DNA from: Dugong dugon
Taxonomy: Eukaryota > Chordata > Mammalia > Sirenia > Dugongidae
Assembly: GCA_030035585.1 (NCBI GenBank)
Contig: CM057469.1
Span: forward strand, 16,486,501 to 16,550,500
DNA: 64,000 nt
Reading direction: 5' to 3'
Below are positions 25,125-35,639 of this stretch, piece after piece. Within the stretch, counting starts at the first letter, position 1; every line of letters begins with the position of its first letter. Under the pieces are notes generated by a model. The model saw only the letters and a list, made by a program, of their open reading frames with translations, was not told the origin of the DNA and did not search any database. Position numbers and translations under genes: made by a program.

Positions 25125-25599
25125 CTTGTTATTTTTTTAAAATACGTTTTGATATTGTCTGCTGTATTCGAGACATTCAGTATTTATTTTCTTTGCTTAT
25201 TGACTGTAGATATGTTTGTTTCATCCTGCTTTTTTGTTTTATTTGGTTATGTCTGAGCAGGAGGGCTGTGCGTTCTTTACTGTTTGCTCATGTGTGGGCA
25301 TGATACTTTTCACCTCCATGTCCAATGGGCAGGGCCAGTCGCTCAGCTATGTTGCAGCAGGGCAGGTCCAGCTGAAGGGGAGGGGCTGGGATGAGTTTGT
25401 GGCACACACTAGGGCGGGTTGGTAATCAGTGCAGGGCAGGTTCCGGTAGGTCATGCCTGTGCTGCTTGGGGGTGTGATGTTCAGCGCATAGTGCAGGTAG
25501 GCAGGTCACTTCCCAATATTTTGATTAAGAAAGGCTACTGTTCCAAACATTTTGTCCATAATCATAAATTATTTATATCTGAATTTAAATGTTTTAAGA

Positions 25600-26150
25600 A
25601 ATATTTTATTTTGAAATAATTTCAATTTTATAGAAAATTTGGAAGCGTAGTATAAAGAATTCCTGTATCCTCTTCAACTAGATTCCCTAATAGTTAATAT
25701 TTTACTATATTTGCTCCATCACCCTCTCTCTCTGTACCTATTACCAGTAGTGTTTTTCTGAACCATTAAGAAGAAGCTGCAGATATTATGCCCAATTACT
25801 CCTAAATACCTCAATCTGTACTTCTCAGAGTCAAGGACACTCTCGGACATAATAAATATGCAACCTTCCAAATTACAAAAATTGACATTGATAGAACACT
25901 ACCATCCAAATCCATGGGCGCAATTCAAATTTTGCCAACTACTCCAATAACATCTTCCTTTTTTTTCTAGTTCAGGATCCAGTCCAGAAACATGGCCTGC
26001 ATTTAGCAGAGATGTCTCTTCAGTTTTCTGTGGTCTAGAATAGTTCCTCAGTCTTCCCTACCTCTCATGTCATTGGCAGTTTTAAAGAGTACAGGCCTTT
26101 CACTATAGGGTGACGATCAATTTGAGTCCATCTAATTTTTAGGACTAGAA
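25600..26150 (-). mobile_element. Old L1 3' UTR (L1ME-like)
   Basis: GAAATAATTTCAATTTTATAG, TTTGCTCCATCACCCTCTCTCTC, and a later stretch on TTCAGGATCCAGTCCAG and GAGATGTCTCTTCAGTTTTCTG match the antisense 3' UTR of old mammalian L1s. 7080-7440 carries the same type. Confidence 0.65.
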
Positions 26151-27132
26151 TCACACAATTCATTCCTGCCTAGAATACCACAGAAATGATGCTATGCTCT
26201 TCTCAGTGCATCACATCAGGAGGCACATGACAGTGACCTGTACAACACTGACCAAATGTCTTAGGCTAAGAGATAGATGTGATTGGGAATGAGTAGCGTC
26301 CTGAGACATGGGATGGGGACCTTTGGGCAGAAACAGATGAGGCTGCAAACTTGAAGCCTCATATCTCACTGAACCTTCCTTGCAGCCTCATCCTGTCCCC
26401 CATGGTCCCTACTACTTAAGGGGCCTTATTTTGCATAAAATCTTTCATTAAATTTACCTGGAGTAGTTGCCTCAAAAGAAGGATGCCAATTATCCTCAAT
26501 ACCTCCCCAGTCACCTGCCTTTATCCAGGTACATAATAAAAGTTAAGATCCCAACATAGGCCAGATATAGAAGTGAAGGAGATGATTATACAATGAAGGA
26601 GTTGTAGGATCTTTCTGATCTGTATTAGAGGGAGTATGGGCAGCATATAGGAATCAGTTCTAAGGGTTTAGGCCAAAGGAGATTAAATAAAAACTAGATA
26701 CAGATAAATTTATCAAATGGGTGTATTCACTGGGGATTTGTGATTTAATATGTTGTGTCTCAATACTGAGATGTAGTTTTTCACCACTAGGTTGGTCAAC
26801 TGAAGCATGGACCCAACAGTGGCCTACAATCAATGGCCTTGAGATTCCAGAACTTACTTGGCATAGAGTAGAGTCCACTGGCTCAGAAAGATGAGAATGT
26901 TGGAATGCATCTATTATGGGCAACCTGCTCAACCACCCCCTAATCATACTCTTGGGAACACCCAAGAACACTGTCTTCACCTAGGCATTAATAAATATAT
27001 TAGCGAGAGAGAATGACAGCATACTCAAAAAGCACTGTGGTTGCTGTCCTATGAGTCTGGAGGTGATGGTGGAGGATAGTACAATGGAACACGGTTCCCT
27101 GATTTTATTGAAAATAGTGGTATCCAAATGGG
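26151..27132. other. Unidentified intron segment
   Basis: About 1 kb I cannot assign. It contains a 106-codon open frame on the minus strand (26980-26660, starting MKTVFLGVPKSMIRGWLSRL) with no clear domain, ending just beside an LTR. It could be remnant ERV internal sequence, but I have no motif that proves it. Confidence 0.4.
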
Positions 27133-27607
27133 TGTGATGGTCAAGGTTGTGTATCAACTTGGCTGGACCATTATTCTCAGTGGTTTGGCAGTTACATAAT
27201 GACCTAGTTTGGCAGTTATGTAATGAGGTAATTATCCTTCATTCTGTGATCTGATGTGAGCAGCCAATCAGTTGACAAGGGAGTTTCCTTGGGAGTGTGG
27301 CCTGCATCCAATATATACAGGTGTTCTAGCAAAGTTCACTCTCTCTGGATCCTGCATCTGACTCATCATCCTCTGACCTCTGGTTCTTGGGATGTGAGCC
27401 AGAAGCCTGTTTCCAGACCTGTAGATGCTGGGTTTCACCAGCTCCTGCAACTCTGTGAGCCAGCAGCCTTCTGCCTGACCTGCTGATTTTGGGTTTGTCA
27501 GCCCCTGCAACCACATGAGTCAGGAGAAACCTCCAGCCTGATGCTTGACCCACAGATTAGAGACTTGTCATCTTCCACAACTGCATGAGCCACTTCCTTG
27601 AAATAAA

Positions 27608-27639
<32 letters not shown>

Positions 27640-27676
27640 GTTTTCACTGGTTTTGCTCCTCTAGAGAACCCAGACA
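27133..27676 (+). mobile_element. Solo LTR, ERVL-like
   Basis: A 544-bp block starting TGTGATGGTCAAGGTTGTGT and ending CTAGAGAACCCAGACA. An AATAAA signal sits at 27602-27607, directly before a CT run and a TA run. The opening GTATCAACTTGGCTGG and the ending match the general form of ERVL (MLT2-like) LTRs, but the central part is unusual, with three imperfect tandem units at 27396-27586. The family name is uncertain. Confidence 0.72.
27610..27641. repeat. CT then TA microsatellite
   Basis: About 16 bp of CT units followed by about 16 bp of TA units, just after the LTR's poly(A) signal. Confidence 0.9.
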
Positions 27677-28218
27677 AGACGGTGGGTTTGTACCATCTGT
27701 TTCATTCTGAGAAGTCACTTATGACTGTTCCAAATCCAAATCTTTCCCCTTAAAATTAAAAAAAATCACACTCATTTTTTTACACACTCATTTGTTTTTA
27801 ATTAATAAATAGATCTATCTGCTAAATAACATCTACTTTGTTTTTCATTTGAATACATGAGGAAGACATCTGTGATTTGCAGACTTCCTGATTATGCTCA
27901 CCTTATCTGAATATGCATATCCTATAAAATTTGGGAAAAGGAAGAGGCTAGGGAAAGAGGATATATGGACCACAAAACGATTCTTTATGCTCAGCTCTAA
28001 TTTATACAGAAAATCCTCAATTAAATTTTCAGTGGTTCTCTCAATACTGTCAGCCCTCCCTCTCTTTTTCTCCACCCTCTTCTTTCTTTCTACACATATA
28101 CATATACATACCAAACAAATTTAACATTATAAAACTTATTTAAAATTATGGTTCTGGGAGGCAGGACTGATATATCCTTAAAGATAAACTGTTCTAACCG
28201 ACTTATAAAAAACCTCCT

Positions 28219-29469
28219 CATGATCTCGGGGAACATCTAGCTCAATTGGCATGACACTACTTATAAAGATAATGCTCTACATTCTACCTTGGTGAGTAGT
28301 GTCTGGGGTCTTAAAAGCCTATGAGCGGCCATCTAAGATACTCCACTGATCTCATCCCTTCGGGAACAAGGGAGAATGAAGAGAACAGGATACAAGGAAA
28401 AGATTAGTCCGAAGGACTAATGGTCCACAGCTACCAAGGCCTCCACGGGACTGAGCCCAGTACAGCTGGATGGTGCCCGGCTACCACCAATGACTCCTTT
28501 GACCAGGATCACAACAGAGGGTTCTGGGCAGAGCTGGAGTAGGATGTAGAGCATAATTTTAACTCCCAAAAAAAAAAAAAAAAAAGAAGACCAGATATAC
28601 TGGCCTAAAGAATACTAGAGAAACCTCGAGAGTGTGGCCCCCAGACACCCTTTCAGCTCAGAGGGGAAGTTACCTTCAAGGTTCGATGTTAAGCCTGGGA
28701 ATGGACACCCCAGTAAAACTAAATGGGACTAACGATGTACAGGAGTCCGGTGACAAGGGCCAGAAGGCAGAGGGAGAGTAGGAAACTGATGATAAGGAAC
28801 ACAAATTGAATAAGGACACTGTCGATGTATTGTGAGATTGTTGACCACTGCTATAGGGCAACATTTGTAGTAACTATTAAATGGGAGGCTGTTTTGTCCT
28901 GTAAGCCTTCATCTTGGGCGAGAATGGCAGCACAATTGGAAGAGCATAGTCAATATCACTTAAATGTGTAAGTAAAAAGTTTTGAAATGGTGTTTAAATA
29001 AAATAAGAATAAATAAATAAATAAATAAATAAACAAATGAGACTAAAGAGGTACAACAGTCCACTGACAAGGTCCAGAAGACAGAAGGGGACAAGGAAGC
29101 CCCCTGGTGATAGGGAACACAAGGTGGAGTAAGGATATTCTTGATGTGCTGTGAGATTGTTAACCATTGTCATAGGGCAACATGTGTAGTAACTGTTAAA
29201 TGAATAACTATTTTTTCTGTAAGCCTTCATCTTAAGTGAGAATAACAGCACAGTTGGAAGAGCGTAGTCAATGTCACTGAACTGTGAATGTAGAAATTTT
29301 TGAAACGGTGTATCTTTGGCCATCTGTAATTTTCATCAAAAAAAAAGGTTGAGAATTTAGAGGCTTAATACATTGTGGGGTTGTTAACCAATGTCAAAAA
29401 ACAACATGTGTACTACTATTTCATGAGAAACTATTTGCTCTGTAAGCTTTCACCTGAAGTACAATAAAA

Positions 29470-29505
<36 letters not shown>
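28219..29505 (+). mobile_element. L1 3' end with three tandem tail modules
   Basis: Begins within the L1 3' UTR (CATGATCTCGGGGAACATC) and ends in a 28-A tail at 29478-29505. It is flanked by a perfect 12-bp repeat, AAAAAACCTCCT, at 28207-28218 and 29500-29511. The L1 3'-end motif (GATTGTTGACCACTGC or GGTTGTTAACCAATGTC, then CTGTAAGC and TTCATCTT) occurs three times, near 28840-28915, 29152-29232 and 29378-29455. An AATA run at 29004-29033 separates the first two. Confidence 0.87.
29004..29033. repeat. AATA tetranucleotide repeat
   Basis: About seven AATA units at the join of the first and second L1 tail modules; it probably grew from an L1 poly(A) tail. Confidence 0.9.
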
Positions 29506-29508
<3 letters not shown>

Positions 29509-29511
29509 CCT

Positions 29512-30120
29512 AAGGAAGAAAGGGGAAGCAGTTTTTGCAGACTGTGTTGTCATGTAGACAAAGAGGCTTGTATGTATAGCAGTCTGATGGAGAATATAGC
29601 AGCAAATGAAACTCAGTGTGGATCAGGCTGGGGTAATTTCATACCTGATTGCTTTCAAGTCAACAGAGAACATAATTAATAGCTGATTTTAAAAGTATAA
29701 TCTTAAAAATCCTTTATATCATTACATTATTAAAGAAATTAAATAAATTCAAGGAAAATAAATCATTCTCTTTCCAAGCAACGTGTCACTTTGCTTATTA
29801 TCTATAGCCAACATGTGAAATTTAGTTATGCTTCAGAATCTTCCCTGACACAGATGCAACTTTAAAAACAAATAACAACAACGAAAAATTAAAAAGAAGC
29901 CTCCTTTCAGAAAAAATATGTACGTGAACTCACTTGGATGCTATAAATTGAGTAAAATTTCTATGTTAAAACCATTCTTGCTTTTTCCTATAAGCATTAA
30001 ATAAGCTGAAGTCTCTCCCATCTTGAAACAAAATAAACTCTCCCCTAATCCCTATGTTCTACTTAATTTGCCACTTTCCTTTACCTCCCATTCACTGGTA
30101 AGCATCTTGTAATCTCAGTC
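29512..30120. other. Intron sequence without recognised features
   Basis: AT-rich DNA, no exon and no named repeat seen. Confidence 0.6.
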
Positions 30121-30129
30121 AGTTTGCTG

Positions 30130-31451
30130 TGTCCACTTCCTCATCACTACATTGTTCTTCACCACCCTAATATCTGGCTTCTGCCTATGCCATCACGAAA
30201 AAAAAAAAAACCTGCTCTAACAAAAATCACAATTGATCTTCTTCTTATTCTATCCAGTCTACTGGCTACCTTTGACAATGTAGTCCATTCCCTTCCTCTT
30301 GAAATGCTATCTTTCCGTGGCTTCAGTGACACTACACTCTCCTGATTTTCAGCCTACATCTCTGGCTTCTTCTCAGCTGCCTTGTGAACTCTTCTTCTGT
30401 CCTTTTCTTACATGTCAATGCTCGTCGGTATTCTGTCTCATATGCTCATGTCTTCTCTACACATTCTCCTAAGGCATCTCATCTATTACACTACTGGTTT
30501 CAATTATTATCTTTTATGCTGATGACCTCTGAATCTACATCTGAAGCTCTGCTGGGTTTCAAACTACTGACTTGATACCTCTACAAGGAAGTCTCAAATT
30601 CAACATATCCAACTCAACAGGAGAGCTCAACATGTGAACAAATCCCCACCATTCTATCTACTTTCATCTGTAGGCTGTGTCTAAATACTCTACTTTCTCA
30701 TCTGTTACTATATGTTAAAAAAATGTAGGATTGGAGAAGGCACCTGTGTAAGTACACTGCTCCAGCAATTCTCCCCACTTTCTCCTGAATTATCTATTGG
30801 ATGATTTCTAACCAATGACAAGCATTTTGCTATTTCTCCCATTTAAAAAAAAAATCAAAAAACAAAAAGGAAAAAAAGCTTCTTTTAAGATCAATTTCTC
30901 CTCTAGCTACTACCCTATTTCACTGCTTGCCTTTATAATAAACCACTCCAAATAATAGTAGTTTTGTCTTACACTCTCTGTCTGCAATTGCTCTTCTACA
31001 ATACTCCCTTGATCCTACTCTAAGGTGTTTGACTCAACTCTTCCACTGCAATTGCTCTTCTTAAGGTCACCAATAACACTCATATCTCTAAACTCAATGG
31101 CCAGTATTTAGTCCTCATCCCAGTTGATTCAGACCTCACCTTATTTGACATGTTATCAGATTTGACGTATTTTCTTCACTTGGCTTTCAGAACACCAAAT
31201 TTGTCTGGTTTTCCTCCATATCATTCTTTTTGATCTTTCTATATCCACTTCGCTACTTCCTCCTCATCTCCTAACTTCTAAAGATTGGACCTCTTTGCTA
31301 CCTACACACATTAAGTGATCTCATATAGTCTCACAGCTTCACATATCATGTGAGAGATAAATACTCCTGGGATTTTATCTCCAGCCCCTAAAAATCCAGG
31401 CTTGTCTAAACAACTGCCTACTTGATATCTCCAACCTGATGTCTAATGCTG
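30130..31451 (+). mobile_element. L2 LINE remnant, first part
   Basis: Old LINE-2 sequence in plus orientation. 30200-30640 reads through ACAATGTAGTCCATTCCC, CTTGAAATGCTATC, CAGTGACACTACACTCTCCTG and TGCTGATGACCTCTGAATC, in L2 order. 31050-31440 repeats the upstream L2 segment (GGTCACCAATAACACTC) and continues to ACTGCCTACTTGATATCTCC. So at least two L2 fragments lie in tandem. The frames are fully decayed. Confidence 0.75.
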
Positions 31452-31925
31452 TTATTGTTGTTAGGTGCCATCAAGATTCATACTTTGTACATTCCACGTT
31501 CCAATTATTATGGATGTTTGCAGCTGTTTCTTCTCATTTTGAGTTATGCCACATCAGCAAATGAAGGTCCCAAAAGCTTGACTCCATCCATGTCATTAAG
31601 GTCGACTCTACTTTGAGGAGGCAACCCTTCCCCAGCTGTATTTTGAATGCCTTCCAACTTGAGGGGCGCATCTTCTGGCACTATATCAGATAATGCTCTG
31701 CTGCTATTCATAAGCTTTTCACTGGCTAGTTTTTTTCAGAAGTAGACCGCCAGGTCCTTTTTCCTAGTCTGTCTTAGTCTGGAAGCTCAGCTGGTACCTG
31801 TCCACCATGGGTGAGCCTGTTGGTATTTGAATACCAGTGGCATGGCTTCCAGCATCACAGCAACATGCAAGCCCCCCTAGTACGGAAAACTGACAGACCT
31901 GAGGGAAGAGGTCTGATAGGTGTCT
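31452..31925 (-). mobile_element. RTE-type LINE 3' end, internally deleted
   Basis: Starts GTTGTTAGGTGCCATCAAG, the complement of an RTE tail, and includes CCAGTGGCATGGCTTCCAGC and ATCACAGCAACATGCAAGC, typical of the elephant RTE1/BovB-like LINE. It cuts the L2, which continues on both sides. The AfroSINE tails share the GTTGTTAGGTGCC and GATTC motifs with this LINE end, suggesting tail sharing. Boundaries are approximate. Confidence 0.72.
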
Positions 31926-32840
31926 CAAAATTAACTTGTTTGTAGTCTTCCTCTCTAAATGTTAACTATATTCTCCCAATTACTCAGGCCAAAACCTTAT
32001 TATTATTCTTGATTCTTCTCTATCCCTCACATGCCATATCCGGTCTGTCAGCAAATCACATTATCCTTACCTCCACAGAATATTAGAGTTTGAACATTTC
32101 TTACTACCCCTTCTGTCATTACCCTTGGCCAAAGCCACTACCATCTTTTGCTTGGATTATTACAATAGCCTTCTACGTGGTCTCACTGCTTTTGCTCTTA
32201 CCCTCAATCAGACTATTCTCAACCTAGCAGTCAGAGTAATCTTGTTAAAACATAAGTCAGTACTTGTCACTTTTCTGTTCAAAATCCTGCAATACTTCCT
32301 TCCAATGGTTTTACTCAGAGTAAATGCCTGTGAGTTGGGTGACTCTGACTTATAAGGCCGTATATGATCTGGCCTGTTACCTCTCTGACTCACCTCTTAT
32401 TATTCTCTCTCCTTAATTCAACTTCAGCTACACTGGCCTCCTTACTAATTTTTGAACAGACTTGTTCTCCATGTGAAGTGTTCTTCCCATATATCTGTAT
32501 AGGCACCTCCTTCACTTCCTTTAATCTTTACTGAGAAGTCACCTTCGTGACGTAATTTACCCTGGCCCTTCTATATATAATTCAGCACACACCCTCATGC
32601 TTCATTAGCCATTCCCTGCTTTATTTTTTGTTTTTTGCATTCATCATTTTCTATTAGATTCTATCATTTACTTATTTTGTAGTGCCTTTCATCATAACTG
32701 AAGGAAAGCCCCATAAGGACAGGGAATTTTTGCCTATTTGTTCACTGCAATATTCCCAGTGCCTATAACAGTCCCTGGCATAAAGGCTCTAAAAATTTTC
32801 TTCTTGAATGAACGAATGAATGTATCAAATTGAACAAACT
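31926..32840 (+). mobile_element. L2 LINE remnant, 3' end
   Basis: The L2 resumes: TCTATCCCTCACATGCC, GGATTATTACAATAGCCTTC, GTCAGAGTAATCTTGTTAAAAC, ATATGATCTGGCCTG, then the terminal segment GACAGGGAATTTTTGCC and CAGTGCCTATAACAGTCCCTG, ending with TGAATGAACGAATGAATG near 32822. This order is that of the L2 3' half. Confidence 0.85.
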
Positions 32841-32991
32841 TGGATTTCCAATACCCAGTATAAGTTGAGAATGACAATAATATACATTCAGTCACCTGAA
32901 TTATAGAAACCTGAGTATCACTAATAACTTCTCCTGCTCCCTAATTTCTCACATCTGGTCATTATGTCCTCTACATTCTGTCTGCTCAGTA

Positions 32992-33194
32992 AACCGAAAA
33001 CCCATTGCCACCGAGTCAATTCCGACTCATAGCAACCCTATAGGAAGAGCAGAATAGCTCCATAGGGTTTCTAAGACTATAATCTTTACGAAAGTAGACC
33101 GCCACATCTTTCACCCACAGAGTTGCTTGTGGGTACAAACTGCCGATCTTTCAGTTAGCAGCTGAGTGCCTTAACCATTGTGTCACCAGGGCTG
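32992..33194 (-). mobile_element. AfroSINE, long form
   Basis: Antisense copy starting at its GAGTCAATTCCGACTCATAG tail and ending GTGTCACCAGGGCTG. It is flanked by a 14-bp duplication, CTGTCTGCTCAGTA at 32978-32991 and CTGTCTTCTCAGTA at 33195-33208, with one mismatch. Confidence 0.93.
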
Positions 33195-33208
33195 CTGTCT
33201 TCTCAGTA

Positions 33209-33830
33209 GACCTCTTGAATCCATCTACCTATCTTCTCCACCACTACTTGAGGTCTATATACCTCAACTCTCACAGCTGGGATTCCTATCTCCAGTCTGC
33301 TCTTTCCAATCCATTCTCCATACAAGAGTAAGGGTGATCGTTTACAAGTATAATCATGTCAATATCCTAAGAATAAAGTCCACATTCCTTACACTCCTTC
33401 ATGATCTTGACTCTCCTTTCTAGCCTGATCTGTCACCATTTCCATCTTACTTTTTATGCTTCAAGCATAGTGAACAACTTTCATTTTCTCAATGTGCCAT
33501 GTTCTTTATTTCCTTTAAGATCTAGTACATTCTGTTATCTGTGCCTAGACACTCTTCCCTCCTCAGCTATGTCTTTCTTATTCCTAAGGTCTTAGCTTAG
33601 AAATAATTTTCTTCAAGAAGCCTATGCATATCTAAGTTACATTTTGTATCTCTCCTATGTGTGTTCCTATACTTATCCTATTTGCTTCCCTACCATACTG
33701 TACTGTAATTTTCTATTTACTAATCTTGACTTTGGTCTCCTTGAGGGCTGGGATGTGTTTTATTTTCTAAGTATCTCCAGTACCCGACACATAAGGGGTA
33801 CTCAATAAATACTTAATGTATGAGCAAATA
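33209..33830 (+). mobile_element. L2 LINE 3' end, second copy
   Basis: CAATCCATTCTCCATACAAG, ATAAAGTCCACATTCCTTAC, TCATGATCTTGACTCTCC and the terminal block CTTGAGGGCTGGGATGTG to ACTCAATAAATACTTAATG follow L2 order. It ends 14 bp before the donor side of the CDC42BPA exon at 33844. Confidence 0.78.
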
Positions 33831-33843
33831 GCTTGATTCTTAC

Positions 33844-34091
33844 CTCTCTCTCCTGGTCTTTTCCAATTTGTCTTTCAAAACCATAATTTCTTTATTGAGA
33901 GCAAGTTGCTGGCCTTCTGAATCATGCAGCTCTTTCTTCAGATTTTTAATTTCATTTGCATGTATTCCTTCTCTTTTAGATAATTCTTCTTCATAAAAGA
34001 TACTTTTCTTTTCAAAATCAGTCTTTAGTTTGGTTATCTCTTGCTGATGTTCTATGCTGCACACTCCTGGTGAATAACTAATTTGTTTTTG
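33844..34091 (-). CDS. CDC42BPA: CDC42BPA exon (coiled coil)
   Basis: A 248-nt exon: 82 codons plus AG of a split Ser codon. It starts [17 protein letters not shown], passes through [20 protein letters not shown] and ends [10 protein letters not shown]. The acceptor is TTACTTCTTAG and the donor is GTAAGA. It is a long coiled-coil stretch. Relative to human as I recall it, this sequence has Phe for Leu in KLKTDFEKK and Val for Ile in NKEIMVLKD. It is in frame with 39985-40095 upstream and 17829-17934 downstream. Confidence 0.96.
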
Positions 34092-34433
34092 CTAAGAAGT
34101 AATAACAAAAGATTAGTTCATCTATAAGAATAATAAAATACTAAATAATAACTCCTTTCTGTAATATAAAAAGGACTGTTCATATAACTGAATATTTTTA
34201 TGAATTATTACATAATACTGTTTCTACATTAAAGTTATTAACCTTTTATCTGCCATATGTTGCAAATATTTTTCTCAGCATATTTTCCTTTATGATCTAT
34301 GCCTTTTGTTATATTTTAAAAGTCTTCTTCACATCAAGATTATATATTTACCTGTATTTTCTGCTCGTACTTATATGATTCCTTATTTTACATTTAAATT
34401 TCTAATTTATTTGGAATTACTGTTGGTGTAGAC

Positions 34434-34597
34434 ACAAAAACCCAAACTCATTACCGCTGAGTCGATTCGGACTCATAGCGATCCTACAGGGCAGAGTAGA
34501 ACTGCCCCATAGGGTTTACAAGGAATGGCTGGTGGATTCGAACTGCTGACCTTTTGGTTAGCAGCTGAGCTCTTAACCATTATGCCACCAGGGCTCC
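34434..34597 (-). mobile_element. AfroSINE, short form
   Basis: Antisense copy with GAGTCGATTCGGACTCATAG near 34460 and CCACCAGGGCTCC at its end. It is flanked by GTTGGTGTAGAC (34422-34433) and GCTGGTGTATAGAC (34598-34611), a slightly altered duplication. Confidence 0.92.
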
Positions 34598-35639
34598 GCT
34601 GGTGTATAGACTAAGTGAAAAATATATCTTATATGTGATGAGGAACAATGAAAGTTTTTTAAGCACATTTGTAAAAGATTAAATTGGAGGATAGGATAGT
34701 AGAGCGAGAATGTACAAAAAAGAGACGGGGCTTTTGCAATAGTTCAGGGAAAAATGACAAAGATCTAAACTACCAACTCCTTCATATGCATGCCAGAAAA
34801 AATGATAAGTCTTTTGCTTTTAGGTAGGGCATCTAAGAAGGAGGAGAAATTTGGTTGAAATCCACCTTTTCTGAAATTAGTTTCAAATATATTCTTAAGA
34901 ATAAAGAAGAAAACAAAGTCCAAAGATTCTGGCTAAAGGGTAAAAAGAAACATACAGACTGGGGATTACGACTAAAATTTCTTCAGCATTGTAACTTTCC
35001 TAAGTTCATTGCTTTGTTATACTCTATTTTCCCCAGGTGATCAGCAATAAAACTTTTAAAATTAAAAGAACCTACGGGCTTTTGTTTAGTGACAACAAGG
35101 AATCAGGAGCTAGAGGACTTTGTGTCCTTTTCTAAAGCCAGTCTTTAGGGGCAGAAAAACTGGTAACGGTAGCTGACTTAAAGTAGGAAGAAAAATATGC
35201 TGGCTTTTACACATTTAAAGTCTATAATTAAAAAAAAAATGAAGGTATCAATGTAGGCCACAAAGATGGCTCTGGGGTGTCCATTATTTAATTAGGTGCC
35301 CAAATACTCAACCACTTGTTCAAAAAATATTTATGAAGTATCTACCAGGTGCCAGACCCAGATTGCCCAGTGGTTTCTGAGGCATCCTGGCATGAAAAGC
35401 TCTGCTTACACTGGATGAACCAGAGCAGTCATATTCTTTCTCTTAGACATCTCTATGAGAATGATGCCTCACTCTGTATCAGCAGCTCCCACCTCTCATC
35501 TATACTACTCTTTCATTTTCCTAATCACCTTAAGGACTTTTAGTTTGTTGTCCTGTTTACTTTAGTTTAGCTACCTAGATGGCCGCAACATGTACTAGAA
35601 AAGCTACAAGCAAGAATTATTCTGAAATCAAAACCTTAG

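Larger units (their letters stand above)
18457..25512 (-). mobile_element. Near-full-length L1, dead, split by an LTR
   Basis: A single L1 in the same sense as CDC42BPA. The 3' end is the T run at 18457-18464 (a poly-A tail on the minus strand), followed by the 3' UTR (to about 19370), ORF2 (about 19376-23691), ORF1 (about 24120-25124) and a GC-richer 5' UTR (to about 25512). Removing the LTR at 19857-20344 leaves about 6.5 kb, near the size of an intact mammalian L1. Both ORFs are broken by frameshifts and stops, so it cannot move by itself. I found no clear target-site duplication. Confidence 0.9.
17935..33843 (-). other. CDC42BPA: CDC42BPA intron, 15.9 kb
   Basis: Intron with a GTAAGA donor, filled by an AfroSINE, a near-full-length L1, L1 3' UTR fossils, two LTR types and L2 remnants. 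26150-27132 and 29512-30120 hold nothing I can name with confidence. Confidence 0.85.
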
